DNA of 64,000 nucleotides from Cocos nucifera. Taxonomy: Eukaryota > Streptophyta > Magnoliopsida > Arecales > Arecaceae. The notes under the pieces were generated by a model, which searched no databases, was not told where the DNA came from, and worked only from the letters and a program-made list of their open reading frames with translations. Both the position numbers and the translations under genes were made by a program. Of this stretch, positions 36,341-48,617 are shown piece after piece; positions within the stretch are counted from its first letter, which is position 1, and every line of letters begins with the position of its first letter. Where the stretch lies: contig QRFJ01004161.1 in NCBI GenBank assembly GCA_006176705.1, positions 35,752 to 99,751 of the forward strand. Direction: 5' to 3'.

Positions 36341-37249
36341 TTTGGCATTCACGTTTTGCTCGATAGTTAGAACAGGTACATCAATATGTAGCTGATAAAG
36401 ACCATTAATAAGGAAACCATTTGCAATTTTATTTCTTTCATAAAGAATGTTACAATGGTCCTTAAAGAAGGTGATCACATAACCTTCTTGTGCTAAGCAT
36501 GAAACAGAAATCAAATTCCTGCTAGCTGCAGGCACATAATAACAGTCTTTTCAAAACTAAGTCTAAACCAGATGGTAATCGAAGAGGGTATGTTCCCACG
36601 GCTACTGCAGCAACTCTTGCTCCATTACCGATGCGTAGGATCATGTCTCCATCCCTCAGCCTCCTGCTATCCTCAAGACCCTGCATAGAAGTGCACAGAT
36701 GAGCACTAGAACCAGAGTCAAGCACCCAACTGGATGCAGAAGAAACCGTAAGGTTAGACTCAATAACGAGCATACCTCCAGAAGGACCTTCCTTCTTGTT
36801 CTTCAGGGTGGCCAGGTAAGTAGGGCAGTTCCGCTTCCAATGGCCGTCGCTGTTGCAATGGAAACACTTTCCTTTGCCATCGGCCTTTTTCTTCGGATTC
36901 TGCCTTCTTCTTCTTTGATCCTTCCACCTTTTGCTTTTTCACAGACTTCTTTTTCTTTCCATAAGACTTTCTTTTGGAAGAAGTCCGTTCCATAGCAAGA
37001 ACTGAGCCTTTAGAACTTTTCATAGAAAGCTCAGCGGTAACCAGCATATTCATCAACTCGGCCAAGGAATTTTGAAGTTTATGCATGTGGTAATTCATGA
37101 TGAATTGCCCATATGCATCAGTCAAGGATTGCAGAATAATATCGTTCTGCAGATCTAAGTCCAACTTCACATCGAGCTTCTCAAGCTCTTCCATGTCCTT
37201 GATCATTGTCAGACAGTGATCTTGGACTGACTACCCATCACGCATCTTA
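36341..37249 (-). pseudogene. Element 5 protease and C-terminal gag
   Basis: Remaining gag (37206-36890: ..MIKDMEELEKLDVKLDL.., a lysine-rich tail) leads into an intact CCHC knuckle (C-F-H-C-N-S-D-G-H-W-K-R-N-C, about 36870-36825) after a 1-bp shift near 36893. The protease (..WVLDSGSSAHLC.., D-S-G intact) lies at 36773-36522. The frame is broken again by an extra T near 36545. About the first 130 Gag residues and the start codon are missing, removed by the deletion at 37250. Confidence 0.88.
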
Positions 37250-37818
37250 GCCTTAATCAGGAACATTCAATACTACAAAACAATATCAGATCTATATCAT
37301 ATATCCCATGTATAAAGTAGATCTAATCATGGCATATTTTGCATACATCTCATGTATCATAATCATGCATGTTTTCAGATCTAAATTATCTCATAATAAT
37401 CTAAAAAATTAGATTTAAATTGATCTAATCAAAATAAATTCTAATCTAGATAATTATGTAGAACTATTCTACAACTAGTCTAGTCATGCATCAATCATAT
37501 CTCATATGATATTTAAAATTAAATAATTTTTATTTGCTGTTTATCAGATGTTATTATAACACTTATAATATCAGAAAATAGTAAATAAGAAGATCTAAAA
37601 TATGATTTAATCAGATTAAATCAAAGACATGCAAAACTATTCTATAGAACTATTCTATTCTAGAACTAGTCATGCATATCTTCATGTTCTTAGATCCAAA
37701 TCATTTAATTTTAATTTTTTTGATTTCAGATCTGATCACATCTCATGTGACATCTGAAATCACTTTATTTTCTAATTAAAATAAAATTAAAATCAGATCT
37801 AAATAATTTAGAACCATG
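37250..37818 (-). other. Truncated leader of element 5
   Basis: Starts at the deletion join gccttaatcag (37250-37260). Only the PBS-proximal 570 bp of the leader remain, with one outer arm of the nested inverted repeat. Confidence 0.85.
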
Positions 37819-37830
37819 GCTCTGATACCA
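37819..37830 (-). other. Primer-binding site of element 5
   Basis: gctctgatacca, perfect complement of the initiator tRNA-Met PBS. Confidence 0.95.
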
Positions 37831-37832
37831 GT

Positions 37833-40113
37833 TGAAGGGAAATCCTGATTTCCCGGTCCAGGTTCGTCCAGATCTGATCAGATCAAGAGATATATTTCAA
37901 AAATTTTTCTCTTGATCCTAATCAGATCTTGATATGTTTCAGATCTGATTCTTATTATTTTAATAAATAAAATAAAATAAGATAAATTAAATCAAATTTA
38001 ATTTACCTGATTTGGGTAATCCTATTACCCTGTAGATGATCCTGATTGCAGCGGAAGGTTCTGGATCTAGCCACGCAAGCGCCTGGCCTCTACCGGTATC
38101 CACTCAGGATTGGATCTAGAGATCCTCTTCTTCTCTATCATACTTCCAAAAATTAGATCTGGATCTGATCTGGAGGATCTTCAAAACTCTTTTGAAGATC
38201 TGCAGTCGTCCTTTTGCAGCAGCGCAGCCTTCTTGCTTTTGATCGCCTTTCCTTGATCTGAATCGCACCAACCTAAGTCCAAAACTCTTTTGGACATGGA
38301 GAGCAAGGGGAGAAGAGACTATGGCATGGAGAAGGAGGGGAGAGGCAGCCTTGGGGCATGGGGTTTCTCAATTGAATTGCATTAGCATTAGGGTTGGGCG
38401 CAGGGTCTTATTTATAGACCTCTTGTGATCCAACTCCTCTTCCTCTCAACCAATCACAACCCTTTGTGAAATCAGATCTAAATCTGATTGGTTGGAATAG
38501 AGACCCCTGGATTCCTCCTTAGAGGGCGCCTAAGACCAGTCAAACTGGATTCTTAGTAGAACTCTGATTGGAATCCAAAAGGGAGGTGGAGTCCTTGTCC
38601 AACAAGGACTCCTAGGCGCCTCCTACTTGGGCTCACGCCACCCTTGGCGTGCGCCCTTCTCCTTGCCAGGTTCTGGCAGGGGGACAGGCCCCCACCAGCT
38701 CTCCAATAGGTGCATGACATGTGGTCAAAAGTCAAAGTGTCAATGGTCAACGTTTGACCAGTCAAAGGTAGACTTTTGACCAAAGTCAAAGAACAAGAAA
38801 TGGCAGGTGACCAAAAATGGTAGGTAATGTCTTATAAAATAAGACAACCTTCTCTAACTTGGACAACCTCCAGTTAGACCATATGAAGGCCTCTGATTGA
38901 GCACAAACTCCTTTGGCTCAGTCAGGACAACTTATTTATGATAGTAAAAGAAGAACGTTAGGTTCAATCGAGTGCTAGCACGATTTCCTTGAACCTAATT
39001 GAATCTCATTCAGATCAATTGAACTAGATCAGTTCAATTGATGATCACCAGATTCAAACCCTTGTTTGTGTGACCCAGTTAGGTTCAGTTCTGTATGGTA
39101 ATGGGATATGTCATGATCTCTATCATCGACATCATCGAAACTCCTTTCGATGGATCAGAACTCTTCTGATTCGAACAGCTAGAATGATCGATCATCTAAA
39201 TCATTCTAATTGCTCCCAAAATCCACCAGTGACACCTAGCAGTATATGGTGGCAACCCATCAGAGCTGAATGCGAACCTCTTGGTGCAGCTACCTGTGTG
39301 ATTAAGTTCTTCTATCTTGAGCCCCGATCAGATTAGGGTTAAGGTAAACTCGTCAAACCCTAGTCTCTGTCATATGATATAATCATTCGATTCGAGTCCA
39401 ATGTGAAAACCTAAATAGAAACTCTTTCTATTATTTCACTCTGCCATGGCCATGGGCTTCAGGACTTGATTCTCATGATTATCATAGGGCTACTCCTCTA
39501 CCACCGAGGTAGATAGATCCCATCTTGATGCAATCCAGTTCCTACAATGAACATGCTATAGCCAACATACACCTCAGGGTTCCATATGGCTAGGAGATCG
39601 AGTAATGGTGTAGTCAAACTATAACACCCTCAAGGTGAACTGCCGATGCATCTCAGGTCAAAGAACCAGACACACTACTGCAGCATCGAGTCAGTCATTG
39701 ACGAGAAGGTAGACTTCCTAATGACTACTCGAGGTGGTCACGCTCAGTGCCCTCGTTCTCTAATGAGTACCTATACTTTCGCTCCGGTGTCTCCACACCG
39801 TAGACTCAAGACTCATCTACTAAAGAGAAGCGATCGTACACCAACCTTCCAGATCAATCACCATCCTCGTGATGATCCTATGGTCGGGAGCTGTTTATGA
39901 GTTAATAATGATTATTCATGTCTTAAATTTTCAACTCTTGAAAATATGAATTATCATTACCATTAACTCAAAGGATGTATCACAGACACTAAATACATAG
40001 GTGTGATAGAAAATAACCCATTTTATTAATTATAGTCAAAATTACAATTTTGCCCCTAGAAGTGTATTACAAGTGTCAGCCAATTCTGGCTTCTAGGGCA
40101 CATATATCTAACA
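37833..40113 (-). repeat. 5' LTR of element 5
   Basis: 2.28 kb, tgaagggaaatcc.. to ..tctaaca. TATA complement at 38409-38416; W-box cluster near 38722-38790. The right flank catgc matches 31370-31374. Confidence 0.9.
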
Positions 40114-40118
40114 CATGC

Positions 40119-40670
40119 AATAGACAACATACACCTTAGGGTTCTGTATGGCTAGAAGATCGAGTTATGGTATAGTCAAACTATAACATCCTCAAGGTGA
40201 ACTGTCGATGTATCTCAGATCAAAGAACCAAACACACCACTACAGCATCGAGTCAGTCATTGACGAGAAGGTAGACTTCTTAATGACTACTCGAGGTGGT
40301 CATGCTCAGTGCCCTCGTTCTCTAACGAGTACCTATACTCTCACTCCGATGTCTCCACACCATAGATTCAAGACTCATCTACTAAAGAGAAGTGATTATA
40401 CCCAACCTTTCGGATCAATCACCATCCTTATGATGATCCTATGGTCGGAAGCATTTTATAAGTTAATAATGATTATTCATGTCTTAAATTTTCAACTCTT
40501 GAAAATATGAATTATCATTATCATTAACTCAAAGGATGTATCACAGACATTAAATACACATATGTGATAGTAAATAACCCATTTTATTGATTTTAGTCAA
40601 AATTATAATTTTGCCCCTTGAAGTGCATTACAAGTGTCAGCCAATTCTGGCTTCTAGGGCATATCTAGCA
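40119..40670 (-). repeat. Element C 5' LTR, second part
   Basis: Continues 31374 after the duplicated catgc (40114-40118) and ends atatctagca, a one-base variant of the usual ctaaca terminus. The unit B duplication cttag follows at once. Confidence 0.85.
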
Positions 40671-42265
40671 CTTAGCAAGGGCTATGGCACCATTATTATC
40701 ATAGTACAAAAGAATGGTATCTGATGGCATTACTCCAATCACTGTGGCGAACTTCTTGTACTAGAATGCCTCCTTCACAGCTTCTGATGCAGCGATGTAT
40801 TCTGCTTCCATGGTGGAATCTGCTATTATTGTCTATTTAGAACCCTTTCAATTGACAGCATCACCATTATAAATAAATAGATTTTCTGATGTTGACTTTC
40901 GATCATCTATATTGGACATAAAATCTGAGTTTGTATACCCCTGTACTTGGAGTTCTCCATTACCAAAAACCAAGAACATATTCTTAGTTCTTCTTAAGTA
41001 CTTAAGGATACATTTCACAGAAGTTAGTATTCCTCACCTGAATTTGGCTGATATCTGCTCGTGACACTCACAACATGGGCTATATCAGGTCGCGTACATA
41101 ACATGGCATACATGAGGCTCCCTATTGCAGAAGCATAAGGGATTTTGTTCATGCGTTCTATCTCCTCAGGTGTGCTAGGGCACATGTTCTTGGAGAGATG
41201 AATGCTATGTCTGAAGGGTACCAATCCCCTCTTGGAGTTTTTCATGCTAAACTTCTTTAGCACTTCCTTTATGTACATCTTTTATGAAAGACCTAGCATC
41301 CTATTCAGTGTATGTCTATAGACTTTGATTTCAAGAATGAAGGATGCTTCTCCTAGATCTTTCATGGAGAATTCTTTAGATAACAATATTTTAACCATGA
41401 TCAACATAGGAATATCATTTTCAATAAGAAGGACATCATCCATGTACAGTACGAGGAAGACAATAGTGCTCCCACTGACATTTCTGAAAATACATAGTTT
41501 CTCCTCATTCTTGATGAAATCAAATAATTTGATCATATCATTAAAATGAGTATTCTAGCTCCGAGATGCTTGCTTAAGTCTATATATGGATCTTTGTAGC
41601 TTGCATACTTTGTGATCAGTATCACTGGATGTGAAACCCAATGGCTCTTCTATATAGATATCTTCCTCAAGATATCCATTTAAGAATGCCATTTTCACAT
41701 CCATTTGCCATATTTCATAATCAAAATATGTTGCAAGAGCAAGCAATGTGCGAATGAATTTAAGCATAGCTACTGACGAAAAGGTATCTTGATAGTCAAT
41801 GCCTTTGCACTGACTATAACCTTTTGCCACTAAGCTAGCTTTGAATGTCTCTACATTTCCATCTACACTAATCTTTCTCTTGTAGATCCATTTACACCCA
41901 ATAGGTACTATACCTTCTAATGGATCTACCAAGGTCCAAACTTGGTTTGAGTGCATTGAGTCAATTTCTGACTTCATTGCCTCTAACCATTTCTTGAAGT
42001 CGATATCTGATATTGCCTCATTATAGATTTTGGGATCATCACCATGAGCTCTATTATCTATGAGAAACATTTTCTCTACTTCCTCTGAAATAGTACCTAA
42101 GTACCTCTTAGGGAGATGGAAAATCCTTCTCAATCTTCAAGGTAGAGGAGGTAGTGATTGTATTGGCTCAACCTGATTTGGTTCCAAATGGTTCTTAGCT
42201 CTTTGCTCTTGCGAGACTTTCTCCTCCAGTTTGATCTGCTTTTTAATGCCGCCATCTTGAATAAA
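40671..42265 (-). pseudogene. Unit B pol: reverse transcriptase and RNase H
   Basis: Continues unit B from 15387. RNase H (..MEAEYIAASEAVKEAF..) is broken by stops. RT lies in open stretches 41278-41024, 41536-41282 (catalytic motif YMDD: ..LVLYMDDVLLIEND..) and 42133-41555 (..GCKWIYKRKISVDGNVETFKASLVAKGYSQ..). The first catalytic block reads ..YMDD.. where the other copies have YVDD. Stops or shifts separate the stretches near 41280 and 41540. Closest to unit A. Confidence 0.85.
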
Positions 42266-43138
42266 CTATTTTTCAAGAAAGATGGCATGTCGACTTACAA
42301 TCACATTGTGATCTTCTGGAATATAGAAAAAATATCCTAATGATTCTTTAGGATATCCTATGAACTGAGCTCTAAAGGACCTATAGTCTAATTTGTTCAC
42401 TTGTTGTCTCTTGACATGAGCCGAATAATCCCAAATTCTGAGATGACTTGGACTTTATTTCTTATCATGCCATATCTCTTATGGTGTGGTAGTAACGGTT
42501 TTAGAAGAAATTCTATTCAGTAAATATATAGCAGTTAACAAACTGTATCCCCAAAGAAAATTAAGAAGGTTTGTGAAGCTCATGATGAATCGGACCATAT
42601 CTAATAGGGTCCGATTCCATCATTTTGAAATTCCATTGAGTTGAGGTATTTCAGGTGGAGTCCGTTGAGAGACTATGGAATTTTGCTTGAGATAGTCCAG
42701 AAATTCCTCACTAAGGTATTCACCTTCTCGATCTTATTGAAGAACCTTAATAGATTTTTCAGTTTGCTTTTCTACTTCATGTCGGAATTCATTAAACTTT
42801 TCAAATGCTTCTGACTTATGTTTTATAAGATACACATATCCATACCGAGATAAATTATCAATGAAGGTTATGAAGTAGACAAAATTGCCTTTAGCCGGCA
42901 CATCAAATGGGCTGCACATATCAGTATGTACTAGGGCAAGTAAATCCATGGCCCTTTCCCCATGTCCCATCAAAGGGAGTTTAGTCATTTTGCCATGAAG
43001 ACATGATTTATAAATTGGATATGACTCGAAAGTCAATGGACTCAATAGCCCAATTTTCTTCAATTTGTTAATCCTATCTTTTGCTATATGACCTAGTCTA
43101 AGGTGCCATAGATATCTATCATTTGGACCATCTCTGGA
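42266..43138 (-). pseudogene. Unit B pol: integrase
   Basis: The zinc region (..WHLRLGH.. near 43105; ..YKSCLHGK.. with a cysteine changed) and core (..HTDMCSPFDVPAKGNFVYFITFIDNLSRYG.., 43063-42734) are followed by a stop at the ..KVLQ*DREGEY.. position and many changes to 42266. The end is FLEK-TAG at 42268-42266. One core aspartate is asparagine (FIDN rather than FTDD). Inactive. Confidence 0.8.
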
Positions 43139-44426
43139 TCATTTTGATTTTATGGCATTCACATTTTGCTCGATATTAAAAATAGATGGATCAATATATA
43201 ACTGGTAAAGATCGTTAATAAGGAAATCACTTGCAATTTTATTATTTTCATAAAGAATATTACAATGGTCCTTAGGAAAACTAATTACATAGCCTTCTAG
43301 TGCTAAGCATGAAACAGAAATCAAATTTCTGCTTGCTGCAGGTACATAATAACAATCCTTTAGTACTAAATCTAAACCAGATGGTAGTTGAAGAGGGTAT
43401 ATTCCCATGCCCACAACAGCAACCATTGCTTTGTTTCCAACACATAGGATCATCTCACCATTTCTTAGCCTCCTGCTATCCTCAAGATCCTGTATGAAAG
43501 TGCACAAATGAGCACTAGAACCAGAGTCAAGCATCCAACTGGATGCAGAAAAAATTATAAGGTTAGATTCAATAACAAGCATACCTCCAGAAGGATCTGC
43601 CACCTTCTTATTCTTCAGGGTGGCCAGGTATGTAGGGCAGTTCCACTTTCAGTGGCCATCAACGTTCCAATAAAAATATTTTTCTTTGTCAGTAGCCTTC
43701 TTTTTCAGCTCTGCCTTCCTTTTCTTTCCTTCTTCCACCTTATGCCTTTTCACAGACTTCTTCTTCTTTCCAAAAGATTTTTTCTTGAAAGAAGTCCATT
43801 CCATAGCAAATACTGGGCCTTTAGAATCCTTCATTGAAAGCTCAGCAGTAACCAGCATATTCATATGCTTGATCAGAGTATTTTGAAGTTTATGCATATG
43901 GTAGTTCATGATGAACTGCCCATATGCATCAGTCAAGAATTGTAGAATTATATCATTCTGTAGATCCAGGTTCAACTTCACTCCGAGCTTCTCAAGCTCT
44001 TTCAAGTTTTTGATCATCATCAGACAATGATCTTGGATTGACTGTCCATCACGCATTTTAGCCTTGAATAGTCATTGAGTGATCTAATATTTGGCTGCAC
44101 AATTCTGTTCACCAAACATCTCCTTGTAGGTGAACCAACATTTAGCGAGCAGTCCTGATATCTTCATGTTAGCACTGGAAGCTCATCAGACATCGAGCCC
44201 AACATATAGTATCTGGCCTTGTTATCTTCATCCATCCATTTTCTCAAGAGACGCTCTCTGTTCAGCGGATGGACGAGCTGGATAAGGTGGAGAGGTCCTG
44301 GTCCAATACATGAGTTAACTTCTCAAAATTCAAAATGATTTTGTAGTTCCTGAGCCAATCTTTATAATTGGGTCCGGTCAGTCTATGTGTGTCCAGGATA
44401 CGTGCTAATGGGTTGGACGCAGACAT
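43139..44426 (-). pseudogene. Unit B gag and protease
   Basis: ATG at 44426-44424 (MSASNPLARILD..). Single-base insertions near 44125, 44180, 44240 and 44280 and a TGA at 44074-44072 break the gag core. The rest of gag is open at 44056-43649 with a lysine-rich tail. The knuckle region (C changed to W and Y) is near 43670-43620. The protease (43603-43139) keeps WMLDSGSSAHLC with D-S-G intact and runs to the integrase border. Confidence 0.85.
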
Positions 44427-46313
44427 TTTTCTTTAGAGAGTCAAAGATTCTAGTTAGATATTGTAATTATGACTTGATCAATTTATTTAGGATTTTAATT
44501 TTTAAATAAATTAGCTCTCACTATTTTCTCGGATCCCTACACTTCCTCTGTAGAGATGCAAAAATCTCCATGATTAATGATTTCTAGTGGGTGGTGCGGT
44601 CTCACCAACTGACTCATCACCTCACCTAACAGTTATTGGTGATGGGTTAGCCAATGAGTGAACAACTCTTGTTCAATGATTCTCTAATCATGGTGCACCC
44701 AAACTTGGATCTCTAATTCATGAATCTCACCGTATGCCTAGAATATTGATCCACTCCTTAGTTAAGTCAGACCCACCATTTGCATAGACTGGATTCCTAA
44801 TTGAGTCTCTCACCGTATCCAAAATATTGAGCCCAACTCATCCTCCAGCCCATAGCATCCAATGCCTAATAGACATGGTTGCATCTTCCCGGTGCAACTG
44901 AGCCACTGTATCCAGTTGAGAACAATCAACCTCGGGAAGGGCCCGCACATCTACAATGGTGGAAGACCTCAGACTTAATCTTTTCTTAGGGAGATTTGAT
45001 TGATAGGTCAGGTCTCATTAAACTAGACTTACAATAGTCATAACAATTATGACTAACCTAGTGGCATGGGTTAGCTCGGATTATTGACCACCTCAGATCA
45101 GAACTGTGATCAACAGATATGGCCAGGTAAGTGAGACCGGTGGAAGGAATATGCCATTAACTCGTACAAGAATGCATTCAGAGTTCGAGTAGCTTCCCAA
45201 TTAAAAACTAGTCGGTCGTATGTGCCAAACTTACCTTAGACACCAAATTGTTGAGCCAGAACCAATTGGGTTAGCCTACAATCCTAGACTCTAACCTCTG
45301 AGCCTAATTAGGTCTTAGCTTGATCAATCACTCATGTGACTCGATCTTGACCCAGACTTAATCCTATTAGGCTGGATCAATTTAAGCATTGTTGATCCCA
45401 TCTAACCAACTCTTGATTTAATTTGATCAACCTGCTTAGACCTAATTGAGCTACCCAAGCCTAGAACCCAGTATTATGAATATGTCTTAGATCTAAAAAC
45501 TTTTCAATTTTAGACCTTAACAAATTTTCCATAAGTCTTAATTCTTAATTAAGTTTAGGGTTCATAAACAAAATATGCACAATAAATCCTAGGATTTCAG
45601 GATCTAGGGTTTTGCAGAAAGTAAGTTTTAGATTTTTGATTAAGGACGAATGCATAGCACCCCTACACATCATAAGAATATCCCATCGAATGAAAGGAGA
45701 GGACATTTTAAATCCTACTTTGTTCTTATTATCGAACGGTCAAGAGGAACACCTTAATCAAAAATATAAAAACTACAAAACTAGTTAGATCTTCATCATC
45801 ATATATCTCATATATAAAATTAGATCTAACTTTAAATGGCATATTTTGCATACATCTTCATGTATCATATCATGCATATTTTCAGATCTAAATTATCTCA
45901 TAATAATCTAAAAAATTAAATTTAAATTGATCATATCAAAATAAATTTTATTTTAGATAATTATATAGAACTATTCTACAACTAGTCTAAACATGCATTC
46001 ATCATATCTCATATGAACAAAAAATTAAATAATTTTATTTTTTATTTTTTAGATCTTATTATAATATTTATAACATCAAAAATAGTAAATAAATAGATCT
46101 AAAAATTATAACTAATCAAATTAAATTATGATCATACAAGAATATATATAGAACAATGTTATTCTACAACTAGTCATGCATCTTGTACAACTTAGATCTA
46201 AATTATTTAATTTTTAATTTTTTTTATTTCAAATCTGATCATATCTCATGTGACCTCTAGAATTATTTAATTATTAGATTAAAATAAATTAAAATTAGAT
46301 CTAATGCAACCTG
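44427..46313 (-). other. 5' leader of unit B
   Basis: A 1.89-kb non-coding leader homologous to the other family-1 leaders. The nested inverted repeat is partly decayed at about 45636-45761. Many small insertions relative to C occur between 44700 and 45550. Confidence 0.8.
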
Positions 46314-46325
46314 ACTCTGATACTA
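46314..46325 (-). other. Primer-binding site of unit B
   Basis: actctgatacta, the complement of TGGTATCAGAGC with two C-to-T type changes, two bases from the LTR start at 46328. Confidence 0.8.
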
Positions 46326-46327
46326 GT

Positions 46328-48617
46328 TGAAGGAAAAACCTAATTTTTTAGGTCAGGTTCGTTCAAATCTGATTGGATCAAGAGAGATATTTCAAAAAAT
46401 TTTCTCTTAGATCAAGATTAGATTTGAGACTTTTTAGATCAAATATTATTGATCTAATAAAATAAAATAAAATAAAAATAAAAAATAAATTAAATCTAAG
46501 TTAATTTTACCTTATAGTGGGTAATCAGATTATCCCATGATGATCCTGATGTCTCCCTAAGGTTCTAGATCTAGCCATGCAAGTGCCTGGCCTCTACTGA
46601 TATCCACTCAGGTAGGATCTGAAGATCTTCTCTTTTTTTATCACTTCTCCAAATATTAGATCTGGATCTGATTTAGAAGATCTTCAAAACTCCTTTTGAA
46701 GATCGGGTGTCGTCTCTCGCAACAATGCTGCCTTCTTCCTTTCTCGTCGTCTTTCTTTTGTTTGGATCGCACCAAACTGAAGCCCAAAAATTCTTGGACA
46801 TAGGTAGGAGAGAATACCTAAAGATGGCATGGTGGAGAGAGAGGAGCAGCTTTGTGGCATGGGCAATGGGTAAGAGATCTAAATCCTAGGTGCAGACAGG
46901 GTTTATATAGACCCTGCTGCGCCATGCAGTGCCAGATCATCCCGGCCAATCATGGTCTTTTGTATAATCAGATCTAAATCTGATTGGTGGGATGACATCA
47001 TCTGATCCAATCAAATGAGTGCCCCTTTGAATCATCCTTAGATGGTAACAAGACTGGTCAAACAAGTCTCTCTTGGTGCCATGCACTTTGATTCCCTGAA
47101 GCAACTAGAGTCCCATCTATGTGGGACTCCAGGCATTATCCACATAGGGTGCACGTCTCCCTAGGCATGCACCCTCTATCTATCTCCTTTTTTGAAGGGG
47201 GACAAGGTCCAAAATTTTCTCCTATGGGTGCATGACACATGGATAGATGTCTAAGTGTCAAAGATCAACGTTTGACCAAATGTCCAAAATAAGATTTAGC
47301 AGGTGACAGAAAATGGCTGGTGTTGTCTCAAATTCATCTCATAAATTAAGATAACCCTTTTTTGATCTGGACAAGCTCCAATCAGACTAAGTTAGGGTTT
47401 CTAAGTGAGTCCAAATATATTTGGCTCAGTTGAGATAACTTTAATGATAATTAAAGGAGAATTTTAGGCTCAATCGTGTGCTAGCATGATTTTCTTGAAC
47501 CTAATTAAATCTAATTCAAATCAATTGAACTGGGTTAGTTCAATTGATGATATCTAGATCTAAATCCTTATTTGTGTGACTCAGTTAGGTTCAGTTCTGT
47601 ATGATAATGAGATATATCGTAATCTCTATCATCGACATCATCGAAACACCTTCCGATGGATCGAAACTTTTTTGATTCAGACAACTAGTATGATTAATCA
47701 TCTAAATTATTCTAATTACTCTAAAAATCCACCAATGACACCTAGCAGCATATGGTGACAATCCATCAGAATTGAAAATGAACCTCTCGGTGTAGTTACC
47801 TATGTGATTAAGTTCTTCTATCTTGAGCTCCGATCGGATTAGGATTAAGGTGAACTCATCAATCCCTAATATCCATCATATGATTAATCATTCGATTCAA
47901 GTCCAATATGAAAACCTTAATAGAAACTCTTTCTATTTTTTCACTCTACCATGGCCATGGGCTTATGGACTTGATTCTCATGATCATCATAGGGCTACTC
48001 CTCATCTACCGAGGTAGATAGATTCCCACTTGGTGCAATCCAATTTCTATAATAAACATGCTATAGCCAACATACATCTCAAGTTTTTGAATGGCTAGGA
48101 GATCGAGTCATGGTGTAGTCAAACTATAACAACCTCAAGGTGAACTGTCGATGCACCTTAGGTCAAAGAACCAGACACACAATTGCAGCTTCGAGCCAGT
48201 CATCGATGAGAAGGTAGACTTCCTAATGACTGCTCGAGATGGTCACACTCAGTGCCCTCGGTCTTTAATGAGTACCTATACTCTCACTCCAGTGTCTCTA
48301 CACTGTAGACTCAAAACTCATCTACTATAAAAAAGTGATTATACACCAATCTTTTGGATCAATCACCATCCTCATGATGATTCTACGGTCAGGAGTATTT
48401 TATGAGTTAATAATGAAAATTCATGTCTTAAATTTTTAACTCTTGAAAATAAGAACTATCATTGCCATTAACTCAAGAAATGTATCACAGACACTAAATA
48501 CACATTGTGATAGAAAATAATCTATTTTATTATTTATAGTCAAAATTATAGTTTTGCTCTCAGAAGTGTATAACAAGTGTCAGTCAATTCTTGCTTCTAG
48601 GACATACATATCTAACA
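46328..48617 (-). repeat. Upstream (5') LTR of unit B
   Basis: A 2.29-kb subfamily-1a LTR, tgaaggaaaaacc.. to ..tctaaca. Right flank tccat (48618-48622) pairs with ttcat before 4789. Confidence 0.85.

Larger units (their letters stand above)
31375..40113 (-). mobile_element. Element 5: complete nested copia element (1b), internally deleted
   Basis: Two LTRs (31375-33644, 37833-40113), PBS, polypurine tract and a 5-bp duplication catgc (31370-31374 and 40114-40118) define an entire insertion in the element C 5' LTR. By eye its LTRs differ by about 1-3 percent in the stretches compared, mostly C/T changes, so it is among the youngest copies here. The internal region is 4.2 kb rather than 5.8 kb: the gag amino end and the first part of the leader are deleted at 37250. 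Confidence 0.9.
15388..40670 (-). mobile_element. Element C (subfamily 1b) with nested insertions
   Basis: A minus-sense copia element inserted in unit B. Perfect 5-bp duplications cttag flank it (15383-15387 and 40671-40675). Its 3' LTR starts at 15388 and is interrupted at 16095 by element 3. Its gag and leader are at 27207-29602 and its PBS at 29606. Its 5' LTR is 29620-31374 plus 40119-40670, interrupted by element 5. The part between 16096 and about 27211 includes an N gap and is probably misassembled. Confidence 0.75.
4789..48617 (-). mobile_element. Family-1 Ty1-copia dimer (units A and B sharing the middle LTR)
   Basis: The order is LTR (4789-7077), internal A (7078-12872), LTR (12873-15164), internal B (15165-15387 plus 40671-46327) and LTR (46328-48617). 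Each internal region starts after an LTR with a polypurine tract and ends at a PBS, so the middle LTR serves both units. The outer flanks are ttcat (4784-4788) and tccat (48618-48622), a 5-bp target duplication with one C/T change. Element C (15388-40670) is nested in unit B. Two routes are possible: LTR-LTR unequal exchange after one insertion, or insertion as a dimer. Confidence 0.8.
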
